Assembly (NCBI RefSeq): GCF_014640295.1
Contig: NZ_BMGR01000002.1
Location: forward strand, 310,001-374,000
Length of the DNA: 64,000 bases
Direction: 5' to 3'
Origin: Paenibacillus abyssi
GTDB lineage: Bacteria; Bacillota; Bacilli; Paenibacillales; Paenibacillaceae
In this document: in pieces, positions 27,104 to 35,780 of the stretch
Layout of the letters: each line of letters opens with the position of its first letter
How positions within the stretch are numbered: position 1 is the stretch's first letter
The notes under the pieces: generated by a model
Databases searched by the model: none
What the model was told of the DNA's origin: nothing
What the model saw: only the letters and a program-made list of their open reading frames with translations
Made by a program: the position numbers and the translations under genes

Positions 27104-27135
27104 AGCCTGTTGAGCGATCAACAGGCTGTTTTTTT
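27104..27135 (+). terminator. Intrinsic terminator after binding protein copy 3
   Basis: AGCCTGTTGA-GCGA-TCAACAGGCT followed by a T-tract of seven. Confidence 0.92.
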
Positions 27136-27177
27136 GATGCCTTTCCCCCGCCGAATATTCAACTCTTGGTGAATAGA

Positions 27178-27873
27178 TCAGCCTCCCTGCTTTCTCTTAT
27201 ACACCCGCTCCGGCCTTCCGACCGTTCCGTAGGAAATGTCGGTAACAAGTTCGCCTTTGGCGACAAAGTATTCCAGGTAGCGGCGGGCGGTTGTACGGCT
27301 GAAGCCGGCCTGCTTGCCCAGCTCCTCCGCCGTCAGCACCTCCGGGCCATCCTGGATAAAGGAGAGAATCTTCTCGCTGGTGATCTTGTCGATGCCTTTG
27401 GGAAGGTAAGTATCCTTGTCCGCCCTATCGCTGTTCCCCCACAATAACTGGTCTATGCCCTCCTGGTCCACTTGCTTGTTCGCTCCGCCCAGCAGCGTCA
27501 TCTGCTGATGATATTTTTGATAAGACTTCAGCTTTTCCTGGAAACGCTCGAACACCACCGGCTTGATCATAAAATCGTATACACCGCCGCGGATCGCTTC
27601 TCTCACCGTATCAAATTCCTTGGTCGCCGTAATGATGATGACATCCGTTAACGGATTGTTTTTCTGGATATAATGCAGCAGATGAAGACCGTTCATATCC
27701 GGGAAATACAGATCCAAAAGAACGAGATCCGGCGCCAGGATTTCCAAATGCTCATGCGCTTGCTGTTCGTCGGTTGCGATGCCGACCACTTCAAAGCTTT
27801 CTACCTTTTCCACAAAACGGCGGTTAATCTGCGCGATCCGAAGATCATCCTCGATAATCAACACTCGAATCAT
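27178..27873 (-). CDS. Response regulator of the CitB/DcuR type
   Basis: 231 residues. Receiver domain 1-120 with acidic pocket IIEDD, phospho-acceptor Asp in PDLVLLDLYFPDMNGL (about 55), Thr in IIITATKEF and Lys in FMIKPV. C-terminal helix-turn-helix at about 175-225 (LTAEELGKQAGFSRTTARRY) as in citrate/malate response regulators. Downstream of, and 5 bp from, its sensor kinase gene. It probably activates the divergently placed tctC-tctB-tctA operon in response to an external di- or tricarboxylate; the 25-bp palindrome at 29709 is a candidate target. Confidence 0.9.
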   Translation of the reverse strand: MIRVLIIEDDLRIAQINRRFVEKVESFEVVGIATDEQQAHEHLEILAPDLVLLDLYFPDMNGLHLLHYIQKNNPLTDVIIITATKEFDTVREAIRGGVYDFMIKPVVFERFQEKLKSYQKYHQQMTLLGGANKQVDQEGIDQLLWGNSDRADKDTYLPKGIDKITSEKILSFIQDGPEVLTAEELGKQAGFSRTTARRYLEYFVAKGELVTDISYGTVGRPERVYKRKQGG

Positions 27874-27878
27874 AGCCC

Positions 27879-29462
27879 TTATCCCCTTTCTTTTGAAATC
27901 ATTACAATAAATATCGCTCCCCCCTGCGGGCGGGAGTGAAAGCTGATCGTTCCACGCAGCTGCTGCACAGCCTGCTGGACAATGGCAAGACCAAATCCCC
28001 GGTCGGACTCCTGCTTCGTGGAAAAGCCAACCTCGAAAAGACGGTCTGCGACGTCCTCCGCGATGCCAGCTCCGTTGTCTTCAACCTCAATGATTAAATC
28101 TTCTCCTATATCGGTCAAAACAACCTTTACTTTTTTATGGTCGACGTCTGCGGCAAGCACAGCCTCCAATGCGTTATCGATTAAATTGCCGATGATCGTG
28201 ACGAGATGGATACGGTTCACATGATTCGGGATATCTTTAAACGTGCTCTCTTTATCGATTTCCAATTCGACTTTCAGCTCATTGGCCCGGTTAAACTTTC
28301 CGATCAGAAATCCACCCAGCATCGGGTCCGGAATTTCTTGCAGGATGAAATGAATCAGGCTCTGATGAACATCTGTTTCATGAGTAATCAGGTCCATAGC
28401 CTCCTGGTAGGATTCCAATTGAATAAGCCCATATATCGTATACAGCTTATTCGAATACTCATGCGTCTGTGAACGCAGCGCTTCGGCATACCGTTTCACC
28501 TGCGTGAGCTCCTCCGTGATCCGAAGCAGCTCGGATTTGTTGCGGAAGCTGGATACCGCTCCAATCACCTGCTGCTGATGGTCAAGAATCGGGATACGGT
28601 TGACAACAACGGCGCTGTCGTTAATGACCATTTCCTGATCGAATTGCGCTTCCCCCGATTGGATGACCTCGAACAGCCGGGTTTCCGGCAAAACATCGAA
28701 AATATACCTGCCGGTAATCTCTTTCTCCTCAAGCGGATCCAATAATTTTGAAGCCGTTTGATTGATCAGTGTAATGGTACCTTCACGGTTAATGGCGATG
28801 ATCCCTTCATGAATGGTTTCCAGAATGGCTCGCTTCTCTTGATATAACAAGCCGATTTCCTTGGGCTCCAGGCCAAAGATCGACCGCTTGACGCTGTTAG
28901 CGATTGCTATTGCCCCTGCGCAGCCGATCACAAGTGCAACGGCCGCAACAAAGATCATCGTGTTCCGGTACGTCCCCGCCGTCTCACGAATGTCTTCCAT
29001 CAGGATCCCGACCGATACAATGCCGATCACTTGATCATGATCATCGAAGATCGGCGTTTTCCCCCGCAAGGACAGTCCCATTGAGCCCACCGCCTCGGAA
29101 ATAATCGATTCGCCCCTTAACACCGGACCGTTATCTCCGCCCACCATTTCCTTGCCGATCCGCTCCGGGATCGGATGCGAATAACGGATGCCTTCACGGT
29201 TGCCGACGACAATAAATTCCGCGTCCGTCTCAAGCCGTATTTCCTCCACAATCGGCTGAATGATTGCGGATGGATCCGGCGCCGCAAACGCATCCTGGAT
29301 ATCATCCATAGCCGCCACCGTTTTTGCTATTTTCAGCGCGGAAGACCCGACATTCCCTTTTAAGGTATTCACCAGCATTCGTTCAAATGAGAAGGTTAAC
29401 ACAATGATGATAATAAATAATAAGGTGCCGATCAGTAATATCAGCCGGGTCTGTAATCGCAT
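27879..29462 (-). CDS. Sensor histidine kinase of the CitA/DcuS type
   Basis: 527 residues, ATG at 29462 behind AAGGAG. Membrane helix about 6-28, extracellular PAS-like carboxylate sensor about 35-165 (YSHPIPERIGKEMVGGDNG and GIVSVGILMEDI are family hallmarks), second helix about 170-190, cytoplasmic PAS about 205-315, then DHp with RSQTHEYSNKLYTIYGLIQL (His about 335) and an HATPase domain (LIDNALEAV, EVEDNGAGIAEDVADRLFEV, GFGLAIVQQAV). Pairs with the response regulator 5 bp downstream. Divergent from the tricarboxylate transporter operon, which it most likely controls. Confidence 0.92.
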   Translation of the reverse strand: MRLQTRLILLIGTLLFIIIIVLTFSFERMLVNTLKGNVGSSALKIAKTVAAMDDIQDAFAAPDPSAIIQPIVEEIRLETDAEFIVVGNREGIRYSHPIPERIGKEMVGGDNGPVLRGESIISEAVGSMGLSLRGKTPIFDDHDQVIGIVSVGILMEDIRETAGTYRNTMIFVAAVALVIGCAGAIAIANSVKRSIFGLEPKEIGLLYQEKRAILETIHEGIIAINREGTITLINQTASKLLDPLEEKEITGRYIFDVLPETRLFEVIQSGEAQFDQEMVINDSAVVVNRIPILDHQQQVIGAVSSFRNKSELLRITEELTQVKRYAEALRSQTHEYSNKLYTIYGLIQLESYQEAMDLITHETDVHQSLIHFILQEIPDPMLGGFLIGKFNRANELKVELEIDKESTFKDIPNHVNRIHLVTIIGNLIDNALEAVLAADVDHKKVKVVLTDIGEDLIIEVEDNGAGIAEDVADRLFEVGFSTKQESDRGFGLAIVQQAVQQLRGTISFHSRPQGGAIFIVMISKERG

Positions 29463-29708
29463 ACAAAAATCTCCTTGCTCTTTGTTGCCAACTGAATTGC
29501 ATAGATATGCAATTCACAAGTTGCAATAAAGTTGTCGAATGATGGCATTATCCTATATTGTATGCTACTTGCAACGCTAAACATAGCCCTTATGGCCATT
29601 TGGGCCCGTGATTTTTATGAACAAAATTCACTTTATGATTATTTTTTAACTTATGTTGTTATTCTTCTCAATTGAATTACAGGGTGCTAGTATAAAACAA
29701 CAAGTTAA

Positions 29709-29733
29709 GTAAGCGTTTCCATTAAACGCTTAC
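29709..29733 (+). promoter_or_regulatory. 25-bp palindrome with cre-like arms upstream of tctC
   Basis: GTAAGCGTTT-CCATT-AAACGCTTAC is a perfect inverted repeat 38 bp before the TctC start. Each arm with flanks (AGTAAGCGTTTCCA and TGTAAGCGTTTAAT) resembles a CcpA cre site. It could alternatively be the operator of the CitB-type response regulator. The rest of the 308-bp gap 29463-29770 is AT-rich promoter DNA for the divergent kinase and transporter genes. Confidence 0.7.
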
Positions 29734-29770
29734 AATCTTCACGTTACATTATTAAAGGAGGATTATAACA

Positions 29771-30799
29771 ATGGGGTTCAAAACAAAAAGCTGGAAAACG
29801 ATTTTGATAACTTCAGCCGTTACCGTTAGCCTTAGTGCACTCACAGCCTGTGGCTCATCGAGCAGCGGCGGCTCTGCCGCGGCGGACTATCCGACGAAGC
29901 CGATCGTTGTGACAGCGCCGTCTGGCGCAGGCGGCGGATGGGATAAGACGGCAAGATCCCTCATCAAGGTATTGGATGAAACAGATCTCGTCGAGCAGAC
30001 GATGACGGTAGAGAACAAACCCGGCGGCGGCGGCGTTGTCTTCCTCGCTGAATATGTGACCAAAGACAAGGATGATCCTTACAAACTGTTTGTCAGCTCA
30101 CCGCCTCTGCTCATCAATAATTTGAAGAAGGAAGGAAACAGCCCTTACGGCTATAAGGATGTCACGCCTTTGGCTCAGCTGACCAGGGATTACGGGGCCA
30201 TCGCGGTTGCCGCTGATTCCAAATACAATGATATCCAATCGCTGATCGACGATATTAAGGCCGACCCTACGAAAGTTACGCTTGCAGGAGGATCAGCACC
30301 GGGGTCCATGGACCATCTGATCAGCATCCTGCCGGCATTTAACCAAGGCGTCGATCCGAAAACGATCAAGTACCTGTCTTATGACGGCGGAGGCGAAGCC
30401 ATTGCCGCGCTGCTCGGTAAAAATGCAGATGCCATTGGAACCGATATTTCTTCCCTCGGCAGCTACCTGAAATCCGGCGATATCAAAATTCTTGCTGTCA
30501 CATCAAATGAACGTCTTGGCGGCGATTTTACAGATGTGCCAACGTTGAAAGAGAGCGGTATCGACGCTGAGTTCACGATCTGGCGGGGTGTGCTTGGACC
30601 TAAGAATATGACTGAAGAACAGGTCGCATTCTGGGATGAAACCTTAAAGTCCCTCTCTGAGCATGAGACTTGGAAAAAAGAGCTCGAAGCGAACGCTTGG
30701 GAGAGCGAATATAAAAATGCCGCCGATTTCACAGCATTCCTAGAAGAACAGGAAACTGTCGTCCAGGAGCTGTTAACAGCACTGGGCATGCAAAAATAA
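29771..30799 (+). CDS. tctC: Tripartite tricarboxylate transporter substrate-binding protein (TctC/Bug family)
   Basis: 342 residues, ATG at 29771 behind AAAGGAGG. Signal peptide with lipobox SALTAC (Cys about 27). Bug-type solute-binding fold: DYPTKPIVVTAPSGAGGGWD near 40, VENKPGGGGVVFLAEY near 80, AGGSAPGSMDHLI near 175, ADAIGTDISSLGSYL near 220. Anchored outside the membrane; binds a di- or tricarboxylate and delivers it to TctB/TctA. First gene of the operon tctC-tctB-tctA-malic enzyme-HPr-like. Confidence 0.9.
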   Translation: MGFKTKSWKTILITSAVTVSLSALTACGSSSSGGSAAADYPTKPIVVTAPSGAGGGWDKTARSLIKVLDETDLVEQTMTVENKPGGGGVVFLAEYVTKDKDDPYKLFVSSPPLLINNLKKEGNSPYGYKDVTPLAQLTRDYGAIAVAADSKYNDIQSLIDDIKADPTKVTLAGGSAPGSMDHLISILPAFNQGVDPKTIKYLSYDGGGEAIAALLGKNADAIGTDISSLGSYLKSGDIKILAVTSNERLGGDFTDVPTLKESGIDAEFTIWRGVLGPKNMTEEQVAFWDETLKSLSEHETWKKELEANAWESEYKNAADFTAFLEEQETVVQELLTALGMQK

Positions 30800-30916
30800 A
30801 TCTCACACACCGGGGGAAGCTTTCCTTCCCCTTTCTTTCTTTCGCAGACGGACTTCCCGCTTCTGGCGGGGACAAAAGTTCGTTCGCATTTGCTTATCCC
30901 CAGGAGGTGCACAACA

Positions 30917-31372
30917 TTGAATAAAGTGTTCGACAGATACGCCAGCTTTATATTTTTCCTGCTTGGAGTCGGATTCATGTGGATGAGCACGACCATCAGC
31001 GCTTCCGCTTACGGCAGTACGGTTGGACCGAATATTTTTCCGTTTGGCCTAGGCGCGCTGCTTGTCCTTTTAAGCATCCGTTTGTTCTATGAGGTGTTAA
31101 AGTCCAAGGACCAACAAACCAAAGGTGAAAAGCTCGATTATAAAAAGTTCCTGCTCATCTTCACGGCTGCCGCTTTATACGCTATCTTTTTTGAATATAT
31201 CGGTTATATCATCGGCACCTTCCTCTTCCTCCTGTTCAGCTTCCAAGTGCTCGAACGGGGAAAAATAGTGAAATCGCTTATTATTTCCGGCTTATTCTCA
31301 GTCGGCGTTTATGTTATATTCGTCGTCATTCTGGAAGGCTCAATGCCGGGCTTTCCGTCCTGGTTATCGTGA
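30917..31372 (+). CDS. tctB: Tripartite tricarboxylate transporter small membrane subunit (TctB)
   Basis: 151 residues. Start TTG at 30917, seven bases after AGGAGGTG; no ATG in frame has such a site. Four hydrophobic helices, including YASFIFFLLGVGFMWMSTTI at the start, IFPFGLGALLVLLSIRLFYE near 45, FLLIFTAAALYAIFFEYIGY near 80 and a last helix before GSMPGFPSWLS. The TctB domain supports TctA in the membrane. The TctA start lies 17 bp downstream. Confidence 0.87.
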   Translation: MNKVFDRYASFIFFLLGVGFMWMSTTISASAYGSTVGPNIFPFGLGALLVLLSIRLFYEVLKSKDQQTKGEKLDYKKFLLIFTAAALYAIFFEYIGYIIGTFLFLLFSFQVLERGKIVKSLIISGLFSVGVYVIFVVILEGSMPGFPSWLS

Positions 31373-31389
31373 TTATAGGAGGTACATGA

Positions 31390-32916
31390 ATGGACACATT
31401 ACAATATCTCGCAGACGGCTTCTCCACCGCTCTCCAATGGCATAACCTGCTATTTGCTTTCATAGGGGTGTTAATCGGTACGGCTGTAGGGGTACTTCCA
31501 GGCATCGGCCCGATGAGCGGTGTCGCACTGCTGATACCTATAACGGCATCCATTACCGGGGGATTAGGCCCGGAGGCTGCAGCTACCAGCTCCATCATTC
31601 TGCTGGCAGGCGTTTATTACGGAGCGATGTATGGCGGATCAACCACCTCCATCTTGCTGAATACACCGGGAGAATCCTCCTCTGTCGTTACCACCTTGGA
31701 CGGCTATCAAATGGCACGGCAAGGAAGAGCAGGCCCGGCTCTGGCGATCGCGGCAATCGGTTCTTTCATTGCGGGGTTATTCGCGCTCGCCATGCTCATT
31801 ATATTAGCGAAGCCACTGTCGAATGTTGCTATTATGTTCGGACCGGCGGATTATTTTTCCTTAATGCTGCTGGGCCTTTGCGCAGTGAGCGGCTTGGCCG
31901 GTAAATCAATTACAAAAGCGCTGATTATGACCATATTCGGATTGCTGTTAGCTACGATCGGCATGGATACCGTATCCGGTGTCGCACGATTCACTTTTGA
32001 TATTCCGGTACTCTATTCCGGGCTTGAATTCTTGACCGTTGCCGTCGGTTTGTTCGCTTTAGGTGAGGTGTTCAAGACCATATTGGAGAACGACTACGGC
32101 GGCGGCAGGATCGCCAAGATCGGACGCATTCTCCCGACGAAGCAGGATATGAAGGATAGCGCCGGGCCGATTGCCCGGGGTTCCCTATTGGGCTTCTTCA
32201 TCGGCATTCTGCCTGGCGCAGGCGCTACATTAGCCTCCTTCTTCAGTTACATTACGGAAAAGAAAATCAGCAAGAAGCCCGAAACGTTCGGTAAAGGTAA
32301 CATCGCCGGCGTTGCGGCTCCTGAATCCGCCAATAATGCTGCATCCGGCGGGGCGATGATCCCATTGCTGACGCTGGGCATACCGGGTTCAGGCACGACG
32401 GCTATCCTAATGGGCGCCCTGATCATGTATAACATCCAACCAGGCCCGTTGTTATTTGACGAGCATCCGCAAGTGGCTTGGGGATTGATCGCCAGTATGC
32501 TAATCGGTAATCTCATGCTGCTTGTACTTAATATGCCGCTCATCAAAGTATTTGCTAAAGTCATTGCAACACCGCCGAAATATTTGATTCCGATCATTGT
32601 CGCAATTTCCATCTTCGGTGTGTATGCCGTTCAGGTACAGCGGTTCGATCTCCTGCTGCTCCTTGGTTGCGGGGTTGCCGGTTTCTTTCTGACACGCAAT
32701 GACTATCCTTTGGCACCGCTGGTGCTCGGCTTGGTTCTTGGACCGATGATAGAAAATAATATGCGCCGGGCACTGACGACCTCCAACGGTGATTTTATGA
32801 TTTTCCTGCAAAAGCCCTTGTCCGCTGTATTCTTAATCATCGCATTGCTCTGGCTGATCGTTCCGATCTTGATGAAAAAACGCGGAAAGCAGGTTGTCAT
32901 CAACGAGGAAGGTTAA
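31390..32916 (+). CDS. tctA: Tripartite tricarboxylate transporter large permease subunit (TctA)
   Basis: 508 residues, ATG at 31390 behind AGGAGG. About twelve membrane segments with the TctA hallmarks GVLPGIGPMSGVALLIP (about 36-52), YGAMYGGSTTSILLNTPGES (about 77-96) and a repeated half with GILPGAGATLASFFSY (about 275) and LGIPGSGTTAILMGAL (about 335). Forms the secondary transport channel for a di- or tricarboxylate driven by an ion gradient. Confidence 0.93.
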   Translation: MDTLQYLADGFSTALQWHNLLFAFIGVLIGTAVGVLPGIGPMSGVALLIPITASITGGLGPEAAATSSIILLAGVYYGAMYGGSTTSILLNTPGESSSVVTTLDGYQMARQGRAGPALAIAAIGSFIAGLFALAMLIILAKPLSNVAIMFGPADYFSLMLLGLCAVSGLAGKSITKALIMTIFGLLLATIGMDTVSGVARFTFDIPVLYSGLEFLTVAVGLFALGEVFKTILENDYGGGRIAKIGRILPTKQDMKDSAGPIARGSLLGFFIGILPGAGATLASFFSYITEKKISKKPETFGKGNIAGVAAPESANNAASGGAMIPLLTLGIPGSGTTAILMGALIMYNIQPGPLLFDEHPQVAWGLIASMLIGNLMLLVLNMPLIKVFAKVIATPPKYLIPIIVAISIFGVYAVQVQRFDLLLLLGCGVAGFFLTRNDYPLAPLVLGLVLGPMIENNMRRALTTSNGDFMIFLQKPLSAVFLIIALLWLIVPILMKKRGKQVVINEEG

Positions 32917-32956
32917 CAGGCAGCCCTAACGATTACATTTGATGGAGGTGGCAGCC

Positions 32957-34378
32957 ATGGATAACAATAGACTCGGCGGAAAAAGCATCATTCTCAGGCT
33001 GGAAATGAATACGAACGAAATCAAATTCGGCCAGGTCGCTTCCGCGATCTTCGAAGCCGGCGGCGATATTGTCGCCATCGACGTTATTCAGACAAGCCAA
33101 AATATGACGGTTCGCGACATCACCATAACGGTAACCGATACTGTCGATATCGGCATTATAACGGAATCAGTGAGGAGCTTGAACGGTGTCCGGCTGGTTA
33201 ATATCTCTGACCGCACGTTCCTGCTGCATCTCGGAGGCAAGATCGAGACCAGACCGAAAACGCCGATCCAAAACCGCGATGACCTCTCTCGCGTGTACAC
33301 GCCGGATGTAGCGCGCGTATGCATGGCCATTCACGAGGAACCGAGAAAGGCCTTCACCTTAACGGTTAAGCGAAATACCGTTGCGGTCATTTCCGATGGC
33401 AGCGCCGTCTTGGGACTCGGCAATATCGGTCCCTATGCGGCCATGCCGGTGATGGAAGGCAAGTCGATGCTGTTCAAGCAATTCGCGGACGTTGATTCCT
33501 TTCCAATCTGCCTGGATACCCAGGACACGGAGCAGATTATCGCTGCGATTAAAGCGATTGCCCCTGGCTTTGGCGGCATCAACCTGGAGGATATTTCATC
33601 GCCCCGCTGCTTTGAGATTGAGCGGAGGCTGCGTGAGGAGCTCGATATCCCCGTCTTCCACGATGATCAGCATGGTACAGCGGTCGTCTTGTATGCCGCT
33701 TTGATCAATGCGTTGAAAATTGTTCACAAATCGATCGATGAGATCAAAGTCGTCATATGCGGAATTGGGGCTGCCGGCATTGCCTGCAGCAAGATTCTTT
33801 TGTCCGCGGGCATCAAAGAAATCATCGGCGTGGATCGGAATGGCGCTCTCTCCGCCGGCAAAAACTATGAAAACAGCATGTGGCAGTGGTATGCCGAGCA
33901 TACAAATCCCAATCGCATAGAGGGCTCTTTGCAGGAAGTGATTCAGGGCGCCGACGTCTTCATCGGTCTCTCTGCCGGCGGGCTGCTCCGCCGGGAGGAT
34001 GTGATGACAATGGCAGATGACCCGATCGTGTTTGCGATGGCCAATCCGACACCGGAGATCAAGCCGGAAGAAGTGGAGGATATCGCCGCGGTTATCGCTA
34101 CCGGGCGTTCCGACTATCCGAATCAAATTAACAATGTGTTGTGCTTCCCGGGCATTTTCCGCGGTGCGCTGGACTGCAGAGCCTCGACGATTAATGAAGA
34201 GATGAAACTGGCCGCCGCAGAGGCAATCGCCTCTGCCATCTCGGATGAGGAACGAAACCGGCTCTATATTATTCCGAGCGTCTTCAATCAGCAGGTCGTG
34301 AAAGCGATCCGCGATCTCGTCATCAAAGCGGCCATAAAGACCGGCGTCGCCCGCCGGATCCCCCGAGAGTACAGATGA
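32957..34378 (+). CDS. NAD(P)-dependent malic enzyme with N-terminal ACT domain
   Basis: 473 residues from ATG at 32957 behind ATGGAGGTGG; the ATG at 32939 overlaps that site. Residues 10-85 form an ACT-like regulatory domain. The malic domain has LSRVYTPDVARVCMAIHEE (Tyr), LGLGNIGPYAAMPVMEGKSM (Lys) and VFHDDQHGTAVV (metal Asp). The NAD fold has VVICGIGAAGIACSKIL (about 265). Converts malate to pyruvate and CO2. In the transporter operon, this implies that malate, or a compound turned into malate, is the imported substrate. The ACT domain probably senses a small metabolite. Confidence 0.9.
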   Translation: MDNNRLGGKSIILRLEMNTNEIKFGQVASAIFEAGGDIVAIDVIQTSQNMTVRDITITVTDTVDIGIITESVRSLNGVRLVNISDRTFLLHLGGKIETRPKTPIQNRDDLSRVYTPDVARVCMAIHEEPRKAFTLTVKRNTVAVISDGSAVLGLGNIGPYAAMPVMEGKSMLFKQFADVDSFPICLDTQDTEQIIAAIKAIAPGFGGINLEDISSPRCFEIERRLREELDIPVFHDDQHGTAVVLYAALINALKIVHKSIDEIKVVICGIGAAGIACSKILLSAGIKEIIGVDRNGALSAGKNYENSMWQWYAEHTNPNRIEGSLQEVIQGADVFIGLSAGGLLRREDVMTMADDPIVFAMANPTPEIKPEEVEDIAAVIATGRSDYPNQINNVLCFPGIFRGALDCRASTINEEMKLAAAEAIASAISDEERNRLYIIPSVFNQQVVKAIRDLVIKAAIKTGVARRIPREYR

Positions 34379-34416
34379 TAGGCTAGGACTTATTATTCAT
34401 GAACGGAGGTCATCCT

Positions 34417-34659
34417 ATGAGTGCTGGAATCCGCGCTATTGTTGATATTAATCAAACGGCAGCCCGTTTCAAGTCAAGCATCGTGCTCCGCATTAATGAT
34501 GCCAAATTTGTCGATGCCAAGAGCATCCTCGGCTTAAGCCTCACGCTGTACCAAACGGATGAATACCGGCTTGAAATTCATGGCCCCGATGAGGTCGAAG
34601 CCAAATCCGCGATGCTCGAGGTGTTTAACAAACATCATCTGCATGTTGAAGTCAACTGA
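34417..34659 (+). CDS. HPr-like protein without the active-site His (Crh-like)
   Basis: 80 residues from ATG at 34417 behind ACGGAGG. The C-terminal two thirds match HPr: FKSSIVLRI, DAKSILGLSLTLYQ and IHGPDEVEAKSAMLEVF. The regulatory serine (Ser46 of HPr) is kept in KSILG (Ser36 here). The GIHARP segment around His15 reads GIRAIV, one residue shorter, so it cannot take phosphate from enzyme I. Crh of Bacillus shows the same combination (no His15, intact Ser46) and acts with CcpA. Last gene of the transporter/malic enzyme operon. Regulation of this operon through cre-like sites is inferred, not shown. Confidence 0.8.
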   Translation: MSAGIRAIVDINQTAARFKSSIVLRINDAKFVDAKSILGLSLTLYQTDEYRLEIHGPDEVEAKSAMLEVFNKHHLHVEVN

Positions 34660-34717
34660 AAATAGCAGTGATCATCACTGGCTTTCCGGCCGCTTCAAAT
34701 GATGATCGCCGCACCGC

Positions 34718-34740
34718 CCCCGTGTCGTATGGACACGGGG
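34718..34740 (+). terminator. Hairpin after the HPr-like gene, possible terminator
   Basis: CCCCGTGTC and GACACGGGG form a strong 9-bp stem; the following sequence ACTTGTATTT is only weakly T-rich. A smaller CAGTGATCATCACTG repeat lies at 34667. Confidence 0.45.
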
Positions 34741-34777
34741 ACTTGTATTTGTATGGACATGCACAGGGGGATGAAAG

Positions 34778-35707
34778 ATGCCAGTTATACTGCTTATCGT
34801 CGTTAATGTTATCGTACCTGTATTTATTCTGATCGGTGCTGGTGTACTGCTGCATCGTAAATATCATTTTGACCTGAATACCCTCTCGAAAATATCGACA
34901 AACTTTCTCATGCCCGCTGTCGGGTTTGTTAATATTTATCAGAGCAACATCGAAGGCCGTGTCCTCTCCGGCATGATCGGATTTTTAGTGCTGCAAAATG
35001 TGGCTTTAATGCTTATCAGCGCTGCCGCCGCAAGATCACTGAAGCTGGAACGCGGGCTGGCCGCTACCTTTAAAAACAGTATCGTTCTCAATAATTCCGG
35101 CAACTTCGGCCTCCCGGTCAGCCAGCTGGTGTTCCATAATAATCCGCTTGGCCTGTCGATTCAAGTGATGGCTACAATTTTTCAAACCTTCGTTACCGCT
35201 ACGTACGGGCTGCTGAACTCGGTATTGGTGAAGAGCACAAACCAAGGGGCAAAAATACTGCTCGAGCTGCTAAAGCTCCCTATTATTTATGCGCTATTGT
35301 TGGGGATCATACTGCAAACATTGAATGTGGCCATCCCGACGTTTCTATGGAAGCCGATCGAGAATGTATCCCATGCGTTCATCGCGATTGCACTGCTTAC
35401 GCTCGGAGCACAGATCGCTTATTTGAAAATTACCCGGCCTTCACTGCCGCTTATTGTTGGCACGATCGGCCGGCTGGTTGTCTCACCGATTGTTGCTTTC
35501 CTGATCATCACGATGCTGCAGCTGGAAGGAACAACCGCCCAAGCCTTATTTATCGCAAGCTCTTATCCCGCTTCCAGAAATACCGCGCTGTTTGCTTTGG
35601 AATATAACAACCATCCCGACTACGCGGCACAAGCGGTTCTTATCACGACCATACTGAGCTGCATCACCGTCACTTCGATTGTATATATTTCGAAAATCTT
35701 ATTTTAA
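34778..35707 (+). CDS. AEC family transporter (auxin efflux carrier / malate permease type)
   Basis: 309 residues, ATG at 34778 behind GGGGGATG. Ten hydrophobic segments arranged as two halves, beginning LLIVVNVIVPVFILIGAGVL. AEC marks are LSKISTNFLMPAVGF near 30, NSIVLNNSGNFGLPVSQL near 105 and SYPASRNTALFALEYNNHPD near 265. Members carry malate, malonate or other organic anions. Placement after the tricarboxylate/malic enzyme operon suggests a second organic-acid carrier or an efflux valve. Confidence 0.87.
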   Translation: MPVILLIVVNVIVPVFILIGAGVLLHRKYHFDLNTLSKISTNFLMPAVGFVNIYQSNIEGRVLSGMIGFLVLQNVALMLISAAAARSLKLERGLAATFKNSIVLNNSGNFGLPVSQLVFHNNPLGLSIQVMATIFQTFVTATYGLLNSVLVKSTNQGAKILLELLKLPIIYALLLGIILQTLNVAIPTFLWKPIENVSHAFIAIALLTLGAQIAYLKITRPSLPLIVGTIGRLVVSPIVAFLIITMLQLEGTTAQALFIASSYPASRNTALFALEYNNHPDYAAQAVLITTILSCITVTSIVYISKILF

Positions 35708-35780
35708 TCCTAGGCAAACACCCTATCCAGCACGCGGGAATATGATGGCATTAGAACGTTTTCAAGAAGGAGTGTGTTCG

